A DNA stretch of 64,000 bases from Peptococcaceae bacterium UBA4068 (lineage in GTDB: Bacteria; Bacillota; Dehalobacteriia; UBA4068): assembly GCA_002382665.1 (NCBI GenBank), contig DFZA01000006.1, positions 124,001 through 188,000 on the forward strand, given 5' to 3'. The stretch's first letter is position 1. Every line of letters starts with the position of its first letter. The notes under the pieces are model-generated. The model searched no databases. It was not told the origin of the DNA and saw only the letters and a list, made by a program, of their open reading frames with translations. Positions 44,938 to 54,294 of this stretch are shown here, piece after piece. Position numbers and translations under genes: made by a program.

Positions 44938-45822
44938 ATGAAAGGACGTAGGCCTATAAAAAAGTTTATTGTAGGAATGTTTATTGCAGTTATTATTCTT
45001 ATCGGCTGTTTTGGTATTGCCAGAACATCAGATATAAAATTAAACAATGGTTTTTCTGTTGAAGAGAAGACTATTCCTGTTTTGATGTATCATAATATCT
45101 CTAATAATGTTACTTCTGAAAATGTAACACCTGAAAAATATTTGGATGATATGATGACATTAAAAAAAGCCGGTTATACAGCAATCTTTTTCAGTGATCT
45201 TGTAGGTTATTTAAAAGGCCAAAACAGCTTGCCCGCAAAGCCGGTTATTATTACCTTTGATGATGGTTATTACTCGAACTACGAATATGCATATCCCATT
45301 GCCCAAAAGACAAATATGAAGTTTACTATTTCGGTTATTGGTTGGTCTATAGGAAGAAATACTTTTATTAATAGTAATAAGTCAATTATCCCTCATTTTG
45401 GATGGGATGAGATGAAAGAAATGTATGATAGCGGTTTTGTAGATATCCAATGTCATACTTTTGATTTGCATTCTCCAGAAGGATTAAGCAATGGTTATGC
45501 GACACCAGTAGGTCAAGGGGTTATGCCAGAGAAAAATGAGACTTTTGAAAACTATCAAAGTAGAATTCAAAAAGATTTAACGATGTTTAATGATCTAATA
45601 GATAAACATTTAGGCTATAGAACTACCTTTTTGTTTTATCCATACGGAGCATATAATCAAGATACCGAATCAATTGTTTCAAAATTTGATTTTACGGGAA
45701 CCGTAACAATAGAAGAAGGAGTACGAACTTTCTCTGATTTAGCGGATTTACATGAAATTCCACGTATTAATGTTAGTAATGATTTAAAAGGTCAAGATTT
45801 AATCAATAAAATAGAACAATAA
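44938..45822 (+). CDS. Polysaccharide deacetylase (NodB domain), membrane anchored
   Basis: 294 residues. An N-terminal anchor (10-28) is followed by a NodB deacetylase domain: VLMYHNIS, the catalytic Asp pair VIITFDDGYYSN, the metal His motif CHTFDLHS, and FLFYPYGAYNQDT. It removes acetyl groups from cell-wall or capsular glycans outside the membrane. ATG 44938 lacks a clear upstream ribosome binding site; an AAAGGA lies just inside the frame, so initiation is uncertain, though no better in-frame start exists before the anchor. The gene is visibly more AT-rich than the rib and leu operons on either side. Confidence 0.88.
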   Translation: MKGRRPIKKFIVGMFIAVIILIGCFGIARTSDIKLNNGFSVEEKTIPVLMYHNISNNVTSENVTPEKYLDDMMTLKKAGYTAIFFSDLVGYLKGQNSLPAKPVIITFDDGYYSNYEYAYPIAQKTNMKFTISVIGWSIGRNTFINSNKSIIPHFGWDEMKEMYDSGFVDIQCHTFDLHSPEGLSNGYATPVGQGVMPEKNETFENYQSRIQKDLTMFNDLIDKHLGYRTTFLFYPYGAYNQDTESIVSKFDFTGTVTIEEGVRTFSDLADLHEIPRINVSNDLKGQDLINKIEQ

Positions 45823-45890
45823 ACAGCGTTAATTAGTGTACAGGTTTTGATCAAATAAAGATATTAACCCAAGATCTTAGTGAATAAAAA

Positions 45891-45922
45891 AAAGCTTCGT
45901 TCATACTGAACGAAGCTTTAGT
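45891..45922 (+). terminator. Bidirectional terminator
   Basis: AAAGCTTCGTTCA / TGAACGAAGCTTT, perfect 13-bp stem with a 3-nt loop. The A8 run to the left also makes it a strong minus-strand terminator for degV. Confidence 0.9.
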
Positions 45923-45982
45923 CAAACCAGATTTTTGTGTCTACTTTTAGTTGAATTCTGTAATTTATCTAAAGGTTCTTTA

Positions 45983-46804
45983 TTATTTTACAAAATAGGC
46001 AATCCCTGCGGCGCCGGGACCAGTATGAACGCCGACGATACTGCCGATATAATATGGTTCTTGCTGGGGAAAGTGCCCCAACTTTTCATAGATCATACTT
46101 AACAATTGCGGGTTGCCCGAATGAGCAAAACTGATCGGCATATTAAAATCAATACTGTCTTTTTCAGCAACAATCTTGACAAACTCATTGACCGCAGCTT
46201 TTAAGCCACACTTTTTACTGACATTTAATACTTGACCGTTTTGTACCGTAATGATTGGTTTAAACGACAGCATTGAGCCTAAAGCGCCCTCGGCATTGGA
46301 CAAGCGTCCGCCCTTTACCAAATACTTTAAACTGTCAAGAATAGCATAAACCTTTATTTTTTTAGCTAAACTTGTTAATTCCTCAGCTACCTGTTGGGCT
46401 GATGCGCCACATTTACTTTTTGTAGCGGCAATTTTTACTAATAATCCCAGACCGATTGATACCGACTCGCTATCGATAATATGTATATTACTCCGTCCCG
46501 ATGCTTCTTTAGCCAGTACTGCCGATTGATAAGTACCGCTGAAATTGGGCGAAAGTGTTATTACCAATATATCTTCCTGACTGTAACGCTCGTATGCCGC
46601 GGAAAATTCACCCACGCTAACTAATGACGTTGTCGGCAGCTCTTGACAGTTCTGCAGTTTCAGATAAAATTCCTCATTGGTAATAGTTCTTTTATCTATA
46701 TACTCATCTTCGCCGAAGTTAACTTTTAATGACAACATCTCCACATCCAGTGCTTCTGTTTCACTAAGCATCAGGTCAGACGTACTGTCGGTAATTATTT
46801 TCAT
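45983..46804 (-). CDS. DegV/FakB family fatty-acid-binding protein
   Basis: 273 residues. The N-terminal MKIITDSTSDL, the ligand-pocket loops LPTTSLVS and VITLSPNFSGTYQSAV, and GSIVGVHTGPGAAGIAYF at the end are DegV hallmarks. Family members (FakB) present fatty acids to a FakA kinase for phosphorylation. The MarR gene 11 nt upstream, resembling lipid-responsive MarR proteins such as FabT in arrangement, suggests a lipid-responsive pair (inference). Confidence 0.94.
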   Translation of the reverse strand: MKIITDSTSDLMLSETEALDVEMLSLKVNFGEDEYIDKRTITNEEFYLKLQNCQELPTTSLVSVGEFSAAYERYSQEDILVITLSPNFSGTYQSAVLAKEASGRSNIHIIDSESVSIGLGLLVKIAATKSKCGASAQQVAEELTSLAKKIKVYAILDSLKYLVKGGRLSNAEGALGSMLSFKPIITVQNGQVLNVSKKCGLKAAVNEFVKIVAEKDSIDFNMPISFAHSGNPQLLSMIYEKLGHFPQQEPYYIGSIVGVHTGPGAAGIAYFVK

Positions 46805-46815
46805 ATATTATCTCC

Positions 46816-47277
46816 TTATATTTTTTTGGCGTACGATTCAAAAAATACCGATAGCTGTTCTAAAGAAAGAGTAAGACTTTCCAGATCATCTTCATCAATA
46901 ACCGCGGCAACTTGTTCAAGCATCAGTTGATGAAACTCTTCGTGCTTATTATTAACTGCCTGCCCGCTCGCGGTAGCGTTGACTAAAACAATACGTCGAT
47001 CAGCCTCATAAGCTGCCCGCTTCAAATAACCTTTGCGAATCAGCGTATTGACCGCCGTAGTAAGCGCGCCTACCGAAATATTCAATGAATTAGCGATCTG
47101 GGACATGGTATTGTTGCCGTTTTGCTCAAGATTAATTACCGCGGAAATCACATGCACCTCCCTGACGGAAAGGTCATTGATACCACGTTTACAAAGCGCG
47201 ATTTCTTCTAAAGATAATAAATTATTAAATGTTCGCGCAAAAAATATATCCAGTTTTTTCTTTTGCTGCTCATTCAT
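46816..47277 (-). CDS. MarR-family transcriptional regulator
   Basis: 153 residues. The winged helix is TMSQIANSLNISVGALTTAVNTLIRKGYLKRAAYEADRRIVLVNAT, the typical MarR recognition helix and DxRR wing, flanked by dimerisation helices. ATG 47277 is preceded by AAAAGGAG, part of which is within the flanking inverted repeat. It is in an operon with degV. Confidence 0.95.
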   Translation of the reverse strand: MNEQQKKKLDIFFARTFNNLLSLEEIALCKRGINDLSVREVHVISAVINLEQNGNNTMSQIANSLNISVGALTTAVNTLIRKGYLKRAAYEADRRIVLVNATASGQAVNNKHEEFHQLMLEQVAAVIDEDDLESLTLSLEQLSVFFESYAKKI

Positions 47278-47290
47278 AAACCAAGACTCC

Positions 47291-47334
47291 TTTTAACTTA
47301 AAATTATTTTAAGTTAAAAGTATTCACATGTCAA
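47291..47334 (-). promoter_or_regulatory. marR-degV promoter with a palindromic operator on the -10
   Basis: On the minus strand: TTGACA (47334-47329), 17-bp spacer, TAAAAT (47311-47306). Perfect 13-bp arms TTTTAACTTAAAA (47291-47303) and TTTTAAGTTAAAA (47307-47319), 3 nt apart, cover the -10 and the start site. This is the expected geometry of a MarR dimer site, so autorepression is very likely. Confidence 0.85.
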
Positions 47335-47379
47335 GGTGTTTTTTAATATATTAAGATAAATGGGACACCAAAATATTTC

Positions 47380-47408
47380 TTGACAACGCTTCCATCCCAT
47401 GCTATACT
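47380..47408 (+). promoter_or_regulatory. Promoter of the leu leader and operon
   Basis: Perfect TTGACA (47380-47385), 17-bp spacer, TATACT (47403-47408). Confidence 0.88.
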
Positions 47409-47436
47409 GCATAAAAATAATCAAGGAGAGTCAGTA

Positions 47437-47544
47437 ATGACCGCTTTATTTACCATCGCCATTCTTAACATTGCTTTGTTGCTAGGTCTGCTGTTAGCAG
47501 TCCTGCTGCTTAGTCATGCTAAATTGGCGTTTTACTGTAGATAA
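47437..47544 (+). CDS. leuL: Leucine-rich leader peptide of the leu operon
   Basis: 35 codons from ATG 47437 with ribosome binding site AAGGAGAG. Twelve of 35 residues are Leu, arranged as three consecutive Leu triplets (residues 14-16, 18-20, 23-25: LLLGLLLAVLLL), using TTG, CTA, CTG, TTA and CTT codons. A terminator begins 31 nt after the stop and leuA follows. This is the layout of ribosome-mediated attenuation: slow decoding when Leu-tRNA is scarce would favour antitermination. It could also be a small membrane peptide, but the position argues for a leader. Confidence 0.85.
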   Translation: MTALFTIAILNIALLLGLLLAVLLLSHAKLAFYCR

Positions 47545-47575
47545 GGGTCTGACTCGGATTAGTTCTAAATTTGAG

Positions 47576-47611
47576 CCCTGCAGTGAATGCCAATTCGCTG
47601 CAGGGTTTTCT
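47576..47611 (+). terminator. leu operon attenuator
   Basis: CCCTGCAG (47576-47583) / CTGCAGGG (47598-47605), extended inward by GAAT/ATTC, followed by TTTTCTT. It sits between the leader peptide and leuA. Confidence 0.88.
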
Positions 47612-47648
47612 TATTATCAGCCCGCAATAGCGATAAAATAAGGTTTTT

Positions 47649-47664
47649 TGAAGATTAATCTTCA
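47649..47664. repeat. Perfect 16-bp palindrome before leuA
   Basis: TGAAGATTAATCTTCA equals its own reverse complement. It lies between the attenuator and the leuA ribosome binding site; it may be an operator or a small RNA hairpin. No T run follows, so it is not a terminator. Confidence 0.5.
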
Positions 47665-47705
47665 GAATATACAACATTTATCAATGAAAGGAGGATGTAT
47701 ATAAG

Positions 47706-49259
47706 ATGAAACAGACAGTAAAAATATTTGACACCACTTTGCGCGATGGCGAACAATCCCCAGGATGCAGCATGGATTTAAGAGAAAAGTTAGAGGTGGC
47801 AAAACAGTTGGAAAGGCTTAAAGTCGATGTTATGGAAGCCGGCTTTGCCATATCCTCACCCGGTGATTTTGAATCAGTCAGCAAAATTGCCCAAACTATC
47901 AAAGATTGCACGGTAGCATCACTGGCGCGAGCCTTACCAAAAGATATCGACGCAGCCTACGATGCGGTAAAACATGCCGCCTCTCCGCTGATCCATACTT
48001 TCATCTCAACCTCGCCGATTCATATGCATTACAAACTGAAAATGGAGCCGCCAAAAGTGTTGGAACAAGCTGCCGCCATGGTAGCTTATGCAAGGAAAAA
48101 GTGCCCTAACGTAGAATTCTCTGCCGAGGACGCCACCAGAAGCGATTATGACTTTTTGGCAAAGATTTATCAAGCAGTAATTGAAGCAGGAGCAACCGTA
48201 ATCAATGTTCCCGATACGGTTGGCTATAACACACCGGAGGAAATGGTACAGCTAATTGTCTATCTCAAACAAAACGTACCGGATATCGACAAAGCAGTCA
48301 TCTCTGTCCATTGTCATAATGATTTGGGCATGGCGGTGGCTAATTCGCTGGCATCGGTAAAAGCGGGAGCTACACAGATAGAATGCACAATCAATGGTTT
48401 AGGCGAAAGAGCCGGTAACGCCGCCCTGGAAGAAATCGTCATGGCCATAAATACCCGTAAAGATTTTATGCAGGCCTCCTGCCGCGTTGATACTACGCAA
48501 ATTTACCGTACCAGCAGGTTAATTTATAATATTATCGGCATGGCGGCGCCAATCAACAAAGCTATCGTTGGTGATAACGCTTTTGCCCATGAATCAGGTA
48601 TCCACCAACACGGAGTTCTGGCGGAAAGCAGCACTTATGAAATAATGACTCCCCATTCGATCGGGCTCAAAAAGAATAAACTGGTATTAGGCAAACACAG
48701 TGGCCGTCACGCCTTTAAAGAACGTGTAAACGAAATGGGCTATCAGCTTAGCGATCAGCAAATCGACCAATACTTTGAAGAATTCAAAGCGCTCTGCGAC
48801 AGAAAAAAAGAAATCAATGAATATGATATTGAGGCTATCATCAATAGCAAGATGATCTCCAACGGCGGTTACTATAAGCTGATACGTTTCGATCTGTTAT
48901 CGAGCAATATCAGCAAATCCAACTGCGCCATCAGCCTTGAATATCAAGGAGAAACGCTGGAAGACGTAGCATTGGGCAACGGACCGATCAACGCCGCATA
49001 CAACGCCATTGATAAATTAGTTGAAGCGCCGCCTCATTCTCTGGACAATTATTCTATCCGCTCTATTTCCGAAGGTGAAGACGCTTTAGGTGAAGTCACT
49101 GTCAAAATCAATGTCGGCGATAAAATCATTACCGGCCGCGGTTTATCAACGGACATCATTGAAGCCAGCATCCTGGCTTATCTCAACGGAGTAAACAAGA
49201 TGCTGGAAATGAGGAATAGAAATGAAAAAGACAGCGCTGAGACCGCTATTATAGACTAA
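47706..49259 (+). CDS. leuA: 2-isopropylmalate synthase
   Basis: 517 residues. Catalytic HMGL-like barrel (1-290): IFDTTLRDGEQSPG, the His pair in SVHCHNDLGMAVANS, then NGLGERAGNAALEE. The C-terminal LeuA dimer/regulatory domain (about 375-500), where leucine binds, is complete, so feedback inhibition is expected. Condenses acetyl-CoA with 2-ketoisovalerate, the first committed step to leucine. Ribosome binding site AAAGGAGG. Confidence 0.97.
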   Translation: MKQTVKIFDTTLRDGEQSPGCSMDLREKLEVAKQLERLKVDVMEAGFAISSPGDFESVSKIAQTIKDCTVASLARALPKDIDAAYDAVKHAASPLIHTFISTSPIHMHYKLKMEPPKVLEQAAAMVAYARKKCPNVEFSAEDATRSDYDFLAKIYQAVIEAGATVINVPDTVGYNTPEEMVQLIVYLKQNVPDIDKAVISVHCHNDLGMAVANSLASVKAGATQIECTINGLGERAGNAALEEIVMAINTRKDFMQASCRVDTTQIYRTSRLIYNIIGMAAPINKAIVGDNAFAHESGIHQHGVLAESSTYEIMTPHSIGLKKNKLVLGKHSGRHAFKERVNEMGYQLSDQQIDQYFEEFKALCDRKKEINEYDIEAIINSKMISNGGYYKLIRFDLLSSNISKSNCAISLEYQGETLEDVALGNGPINAAYNAIDKLVEAPPHSLDNYSIRSISEGEDALGEVTVKINVGDKIITGRGLSTDIIEASILAYLNGVNKMLEMRNRNEKDSAETAIID

Positions 49260-49276
49260 GTATGGAGGAATGATAT

Positions 49277-50530
49277 ATGGGAATGACCATGACACAAAAG
49301 ATACTGGCTGCCCATTGCGGTAAACAAAGTGTCAAGGCTGGCGAAATCATCATGGCTGATGTTGATCTGGCGCTGGGAAACGATATTACCGCCCCGGTCG
49401 CGATTAATGAATTCAACAAAACCGACTGTAAGAAAGTATTTGACAAAAACAAAATCACTTTTGTGCTCGACCACTTTACTCCTAATAAAGATATTAAATC
49501 CGCCGAACAATGCAAGCAAACCCGTGACTTCGCCCAGCAAATGGGGATTGTAAATTTCTTCGATGTCGGCGAAATGGGTATAGAACACGCATTGCTGCCG
49601 GAAAAAGGGTTAGTAGTTGCCGGCGATCTGGTAATCGGTGCGGATAGCCATACCTGCACATATGGAGCGCTGGGAGCATTTTCCAGCGGCGTCGGTTCCA
49701 CCGATCTGGCCGCTGCTATGGCAACCGGCAAGATCTGGCTTAAAGTACCCCCCGCTATCCGCTTTAATCTGACCGGCCAACTACCTTCCCATGTTTACGG
49801 CAAAGATTTAATCCTTCAGATCATCGGCATGATCGGCGTAGACGGTGCGCTATATAAATCAATGGAATTTACAGGAGAAGGGGTTAAAACCATCTCCATC
49901 AGTGATCGGCTCTGTATCGCCAATATGGCAATAGAGACGGGTGCTAAAAACGGTATCTTCCCAGTTGACCAAAAGACGCTCGATTTTATTAAAGAACACA
50001 GCAGCCGTCAACCGGTAGTTTACCAAGCGGATGACGATGCTGAATATGAACAGGTGATAGATATTGATCTATCCCAGGTAAAGCAAACTGTAGCTTTCCC
50101 CCATCTGCAGGAAAACACCCGTACATTCGATGATATGCCGGAAATCAGGATCGACCAGGTGGTAATAGGTTCCTGCACCAACGGGCGATTGGAAGATCTT
50201 CAAGTAGCCGCGGAAATCATGCATGGTAAAAAAGTAGCCAAAGGCATACGCGTAATCATCATACCCGCCACTCAGAAAATCTATCTGGAAGCTATAGAAC
50301 TGGGGCTGATCCGTACATTTATTGAGGCCGGCTGCGTTGTCTCGACTCCTACCTGCGGCCCCTGCCTCGGCGGACATATGGGCATACTCGCTAAAGGCGA
50401 GCGCTGCATCGCTACTACTAACCGCAACTTTGTCGGACGAATGGGTCATACGGAGAGCGAAGTTTATTTAGCCAGCCCGGCTGTTGCCGCCGCTTCCGCC
50501 CTCGCCGGTAAAATCGTTCCGGCTGTTTGA
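49277..50530 (+). CDS. leuC: 3-isopropylmalate dehydratase large subunit
   Basis: 417 residues, the short prokaryotic/archaeal-type large subunit of the aconitase family. The [4Fe-4S] Cys are in VIGSCTNGR and [15 protein letters not shown]; substrate residues are in [15 protein letters not shown]. It works with LeuD to isomerise isopropylmalate. The start ATG 49277 follows GGAGGA. Confidence 0.96.
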   Translation: MGMTMTQKILAAHCGKQSVKAGEIIMADVDLALGNDITAPVAINEFNKTDCKKVFDKNKITFVLDHFTPNKDIKSAEQCKQTRDFAQQMGIVNFFDVGEMGIEHALLPEKGLVVAGDLVIGADSHTCTYGALGAFSSGVGSTDLAAAMATGKIWLKVPPAIRFNLTGQLPSHVYGKDLILQIIGMIGVDGALYKSMEFTGEGVKTISISDRLCIANMAIETGAKNGIFPVDQKTLDFIKEHSSRQPVVYQADDDAEYEQVIDIDLSQVKQTVAFPHLQENTRTFDDMPEIRIDQVVIGSCTNGRLEDLQVAAEIMHGKKVAKGIRVIIIPATQKIYLEAIELGLIRTFIEAGCVVSTPTCGPCLGGHMGILAKGERCIATTNRNFVGRMGHTESEVYLASPAVAAASALAGKIVPAV

Positions 50531-50553
50531 TGCCAAGAAAGTGAGGTCAAAAC

Positions 50554-51036
50554 ATGAAATTAAAAGGTACTGTTTTTAAATACGGAGATAATGTTGATAC
50601 CGACGTAATCATCCCGGCACGTTATCTCAATACTCCCAATCATCAGGAATTGGCGTCTCATTGCCTCGAAGACTTGGATGCGACTTTTACCAAAAGAGTC
50701 AAACCGGGAGATATCATCGCGGCAGACAGCAATTTCGGCTGCGGCTCATCGCGTGAACATGCGCCGATTGCTATCAAGGCTTCCGGCGTCAGTGCGGTAG
50801 TAGCCAAAAGTTTCGCGCGCATATTCTACCGTAACGCTATTAATATCGGTCTGCCGATTGTTGAATGCGACGCGCAAATTGACGAAGGCGACCAAATAGA
50901 AATAGATTTTGATAACGGCAAGTTGCATAATATAACCAAAAACCAATCTTCAGATTTTGCCCCCTTCCCAGATTTTCTACAAAATATTATCGCCGCGGGT
51001 GGGTTATTAAATTCAATCAGCGGAGGTAAAGCATGA
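50554..51036 (+). CDS. leuD: 3-isopropylmalate dehydratase small subunit
   Basis: 160 residues: the swivel domain with [34 protein letters not shown] (substrate-binding Ser/Arg) and [16 protein letters not shown]. Pairs with LeuC. It overlaps leuB by 4 nt. Confidence 0.97.
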   Translation: MKLKGTVFKYGDNVDTDVIIPARYLNTPNHQELASHCLEDLDATFTKRVKPGDIIAADSNFGCGSSREHAPIAIKASGVSAVVAKSFARIFYRNAINIGLPIVECDAQIDEGDQIEIDFDNGKLHNITKNQSSDFAPFPDFLQNIIAAGGLLNSISGGKA

Positions 51037-52106
51037 ACTATAAAATTGCAGTAATCGAAGGAGACGGCATCGGTCCGGAGATCGTTGCCGCCGCTATGCA
51101 AGCCTTGGAAGCGATAGGCAAAAAATACGGCCATCAGTTTACATTTAACAAAACACTGGCTGGCGGCGCAGCTATCGATAAAACCGGTGAACCTTTACCA
51201 AAAGATACTTTAGAAACCTGCCTGGCCAGCGACAGCGTATTACTGGGAGCGGTTGGCGGACCTAAATGGGACAATTTGCCCAGCCATCTCCGCCCCGAAA
51301 AAGCGCTGCTCGGCGTACGCAAAGGCCTCGGCCTTTATGCCAATATCCGTCCGGCACGGCTGCTTAGCGAACTAAAAGACGCCTGCCCGCTAAAGGAAAA
51401 TGTCGCCGAAGCAGGCTTTGATTTAACAATCGTCAGAGAATTGACCGGCGGAATCTATTTCGGTAAAAGCGGCAGACAACAAGGGGAGAACGGCATCGAA
51501 GCCTATGATACCGAGTGTTACAGCGAAATGGAAATCGAGAGGATCGGCCGCATCGCTTTTGATATGGCGTATGGCCGCCGTAAAAAGGTCACCAGCATTG
51601 ATAAAGCCAACGTCTTAGAAAGCTCGCGGCTCTGGCGCGAAGTCATGCATCGGCTGGCAGTCGAATACCCGGAGATCGAATATAGCGATATGCTGGTCGA
51701 CAACGCTGCTATGCAGTTGGTTAAAAATCCTGCCCAATTTGATGTGATCGTCACCAGCAATATGTTCGGCGATATTCTTTCTGACGAAGCCTCGCAAATC
51801 ACCGGATCTATTGGCCTGTTACCTTCAGCCTCGCTCGGCGAAAACAAACGTGGTATGTATGAGCCGATCCACGGTTCAGCGCCGGATATTGCCGGGCAGG
51901 ATAAATCCAACCCGATTGCCACGGTACTCTCAGCAGCAATGATGCTGAGGCTTTCTTTCAATCTGGCGACAGAAGCCGATTGTTTGGAAGAAGCTGTAGC
52001 AAAAGTTTTACGTAAGGGTTACCGTACCGCCGATATCGCCAAAGCAGGCGACAAAATTCTATCCTGCAGTTGCATGACGCAAGCAATACTTGACGAAATA
52101 ATATAA
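51033..52106 (+). CDS. leuB: 3-isopropylmalate dehydrogenase
   Basis: 357 residues. [14 protein letters not shown], the Arg-rich substrate loop ([25 protein letters not shown] region), the Lys/Asp catalytic site in [17 protein letters not shown], and [17 protein letters not shown], then the NAD-binding [13 protein letters not shown]. Oxidises and decarboxylates 3-isopropylmalate. Last gene of leuACDB; ilv genes are not in the operon. Confidence 0.98.
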   Translation: MNYKIAVIEGDGIGPEIVAAAMQALEAIGKKYGHQFTFNKTLAGGAAIDKTGEPLPKDTLETCLASDSVLLGAVGGPKWDNLPSHLRPEKALLGVRKGLGLYANIRPARLLSELKDACPLKENVAEAGFDLTIVRELTGGIYFGKSGRQQGENGIEAYDTECYSEMEIERIGRIAFDMAYGRRKKVTSIDKANVLESSRLWREVMHRLAVEYPEIEYSDMLVDNAAMQLVKNPAQFDVIVTSNMFGDILSDEASQITGSIGLLPSASLGENKRGMYEPIHGSAPDIAGQDKSNPIATVLSAAMMLRLSFNLATEADCLEEAVAKVLRKGYRTADIAKAGDKILSCSCMTQAILDEII

Positions 52107-52118
52107 AGATATGATAGA

Positions 52119-52160
52119 AAAACGACCGCTGGAATTCTGTAATTCCAGCGGTCGTTTTTC
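52119..52160 (+). terminator. Strong bidirectional terminator after leuB
   Basis: 18-bp perfect stem (52119-52136 / 52141-52158) with loop CTGT, A-rich on the left and T-rich on the right, separating the convergent leu and zinc operons. Confidence 0.95.
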
Positions 52161-52705
52161 TATTGGTCAACCATTATATCATCCGTAGCCAGATAATAGT
52201 AAGTGTCACCAAGTTCCTCATAACTGCCGAAAACACCGGTAACCTCAACAATCGTATTATCTTCAGGATATTCATCGGGATATTTGTGCTTTCCTTGATC
52301 CCAAATAAATTCGATGCCTTGCTGGCAGCATGCTGTGGCGTCGCTAATAACAACATAGAAGTAATACTTTTCCGTCTGGTCCCAGTATTCAGAATAGTAT
52401 TGTCCAGCAATTTTTATCGTCTTACCCAAATAATCATCTGGATTAACCATCATATTATAGACTTCGGCATAAACGATCGTACTGCTCTGTTCTGTCAAAT
52501 CGATATCTATAGTACCGTCAATGGACGCATCGTCAATCTTATTCTCCGTATTGCTCTCGGCTGTTACTGCTGCATCCGCATTTTCCGTTTCTTTCGTTTC
52601 TGTTCCGGCAACAACGGCGTTTTTCTCTTCTTTTGCATCTTTACAACCTACCGCAATAAAACAAATACATAAACAAAGAATCACTAGAAAAACAACTTTC
52701 TTCAT
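52160..52705 (-). CDS. Lipoprotein with a C-terminal OB-fold-like domain, at the end of the metal-uptake operon
   Basis: 181 residues from ATG 52705 (ribosome binding site AGGAGGTG). Lipobox IAVGC (Cys21) precedes an acidic, Thr/Glu/Asn-rich linker (22-75). The C-terminal domain (80-181: NMMVNPDDYLGKTIKIAGQYY, ATACCQQGIEFIWDQG, VEVTGVFGSYEELGDTYYYLATDDI) looks like a small beta-barrel of OB type. It overlaps the permease stop and shares its transcript, so it probably handles the same metal; two adjacent Cys (ACCQQ) could bind it (inference). An upstream extension of the frame has no ribosome binding site. Confidence 0.78.
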   Translation of the reverse strand: MKKVVFLVILCLCICFIAVGCKDAKEEKNAVVAGTETKETENADAAVTAESNTENKIDDASIDGTIDIDLTEQSSTIVYAEVYNMMVNPDDYLGKTIKIAGQYYSEYWDQTEKYYFYVVISDATACCQQGIEFIWDQGKHKYPDEYPEDNTIVEVTGVFGSYEELGDTYYYLATDDIMVDQ

Positions 52706-53556
52706 GCTCTTACACCTCCTGCGAACATTCCTATGCCGCAAAACATTGCAAAGGCAACCATGTCAACTACTACGATGGTGGAACCAACCGGCGTCCCGGC
52801 CACCGTTGATACAAGCATTCCCAGCATAGCACAAACCACCGATACCACAGCTGAACAAATGACCACTGATTTGAAGCTTTTATATACACGCATAGCCGAC
52901 AATGCCGGGAAAATCACCAACGCAGAAATCAACAGCGCACCAACCAGATTCATTGCCAATACTATGATTAACGCAATTATAACAGCAATCAGTAAATTAT
53001 ATATTTTTGCTTTGCTCCCGGTAGCCATAGCAAATTTCTCGTCAAATGTAACAGCAAATATTTTATTATAAAACAATATAAACACAGCAATAACCACTAC
53101 AGACAGACCAACACACAACCATACTTCCGTTTTGGTCAAAGTTAATATCGAGGTGGAACCAAAAAGCGTACTGCAGACATCGCCGGTGATGTTTGCCGAG
53201 GTAGAAAAAACATTCATAACCAGATAACCGATAGCCAATGCTCCTACTGAAATCATGGCAATGGCGGCGTCGCCTTTAATCCTGGCGTTTTGGCCGGAAC
53301 ACAACAACAAAATAGCGCTAACCAACGTAACAGGCAATATCAAAACCATATCGTTAGTCAAACTTAAAACCGTTGCCACCGCCATAGCGCCAAACGCCAC
53401 ATGAGAAAGCCCATCGCCAATAAATGAAAAATGTTTCAGAACCAATGTTACGCCCAGCAATGAAGAACAAAGCGCAATCAGCACCCCGACAATCATGGCA
53501 TAGCGAACAAACGGATATTGAAAATAAAGAGCCAGTTCATCTATGATATCTATCAT
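52702..53556 (-). CDS. znuB: Zinc/manganese ABC transporter permease
   Basis: 284 residues, ABC-3 family permease with about eight membrane helices and the conserved HFSFIGDGLSHVAFGAMAVA loop near 45 plus LISALVIFPALSAMRVYKSFK near 215. Moves the metal delivered by the lipoprotein encoded at 54333. Overlaps the ATPase gene by 4 nt. Confidence 0.93.
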   Translation of the reverse strand: MIDIIDELALYFQYPFVRYAMIVGVLIALCSSLLGVTLVLKHFSFIGDGLSHVAFGAMAVATVLSLTNDMVLILPVTLVSAILLLCSGQNARIKGDAAIAMISVGALAIGYLVMNVFSTSANITGDVCSTLFGSTSILTLTKTEVWLCVGLSVVVIAVFILFYNKIFAVTFDEKFAMATGSKAKIYNLLIAVIIALIIVLAMNLVGALLISALVIFPALSAMRVYKSFKSVVICSAVVSVVCAMLGMLVSTVAGTPVGSTIVVVDMVAFAMFCGIGMFAGGVRA

Positions 53557-54269
53557 TGAACTGCGCCTCCCATTACCGCCATGAAGGACCTACCGACATC
53601 GCTGTTTAGATAATCAGCCTTTACACCAAAGAACAAGGGTTCATACCCAATATGGAGAATATGACTGGCATATCTGACAGCGGCGGTAATATCATGGGAT
53701 ACCATAATAATAGTAATACCATCTTCTTTGTTAAGTCTGGTAATCAACTCATACATTTCCACTGTAACCACCGGATCAAGCCCGGCTACAGGCTCATCAA
53801 GCAGCAACATTTTTCTGGTGGCGCAAAGCGCGCGAGCTAACAATACCCGCTGCTGCTGCCCACCGGAAAGTTCGCGGTAGCATCGCTTTGCCAAACGACC
53901 AATTCCCAGCTTATTCATGTTGTCTTCGGCTATTTGTCTTTCCTCTTTTTTATAAAACGGACGCCAACCACAGCGGTTCAGGCAACCGGACAACACAATT
54001 TCCTCGACTGACGCCGGAAAATCTTTCTGCACGGTTGTTTGCTGCGGCAAATACCCTATCTCGTAAGATTTAAGACCATCGCCGGTCAGTATCTGCCCGC
54101 TGACTGGCGCTTTTAATTTTAATAACGCTTTCATCAGTGTCGTTTTACCGGAACCGTTTTCACCAACTATACATAAATAATCTCCACAAAAGACGGAAAA
54201 ATTAAGACCTTTGACAACTACTTTCCCCTCATAGCCCAAAACAACATCCTCACAGATAATTTGTGCCAT
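53553..54269 (-). CDS. znuC: Zinc/manganese ABC transporter ATP-binding protein
   Basis: 238 residues: Walker A VGENGSGKTTLM, Q-loop YLPQQT, signature LSGGQQQRVLLARAL, Walker B MLLLDEPVAGLD, switch MVSHD. The YLPQQ Q-loop and DEPVAGLD are usual in ZnuC-type ATPases. Starts ATG 54269 after GGAAATACTTAT. Confidence 0.95.
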   Translation of the reverse strand: MAQIICEDVVLGYEGKVVVKGLNFSVFCGDYLCIVGENGSGKTTLMKALLKLKAPVSGQILTGDGLKSYEIGYLPQQTTVQKDFPASVEEIVLSGCLNRCGWRPFYKKEERQIAEDNMNKLGIGRLAKRCYRELSGGQQQRVLLARALCATRKMLLLDEPVAGLDPVVTVEMYELITRLNKEDGITIIMVSHDITAAVRYASHILHIGYEPLFFGVKADYLNSDVGRSFMAVMGGAVQ

Positions 54270-54294
54270 ATAAGTATTTCCTTTCCCAAAGTGG

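Noticed and set aside
52163..52672. 169-codon plus-strand ORF
   Set aside because: It is antisense to the lipoprotein gene, which has a lipobox, good ribosome binding site and operon context.
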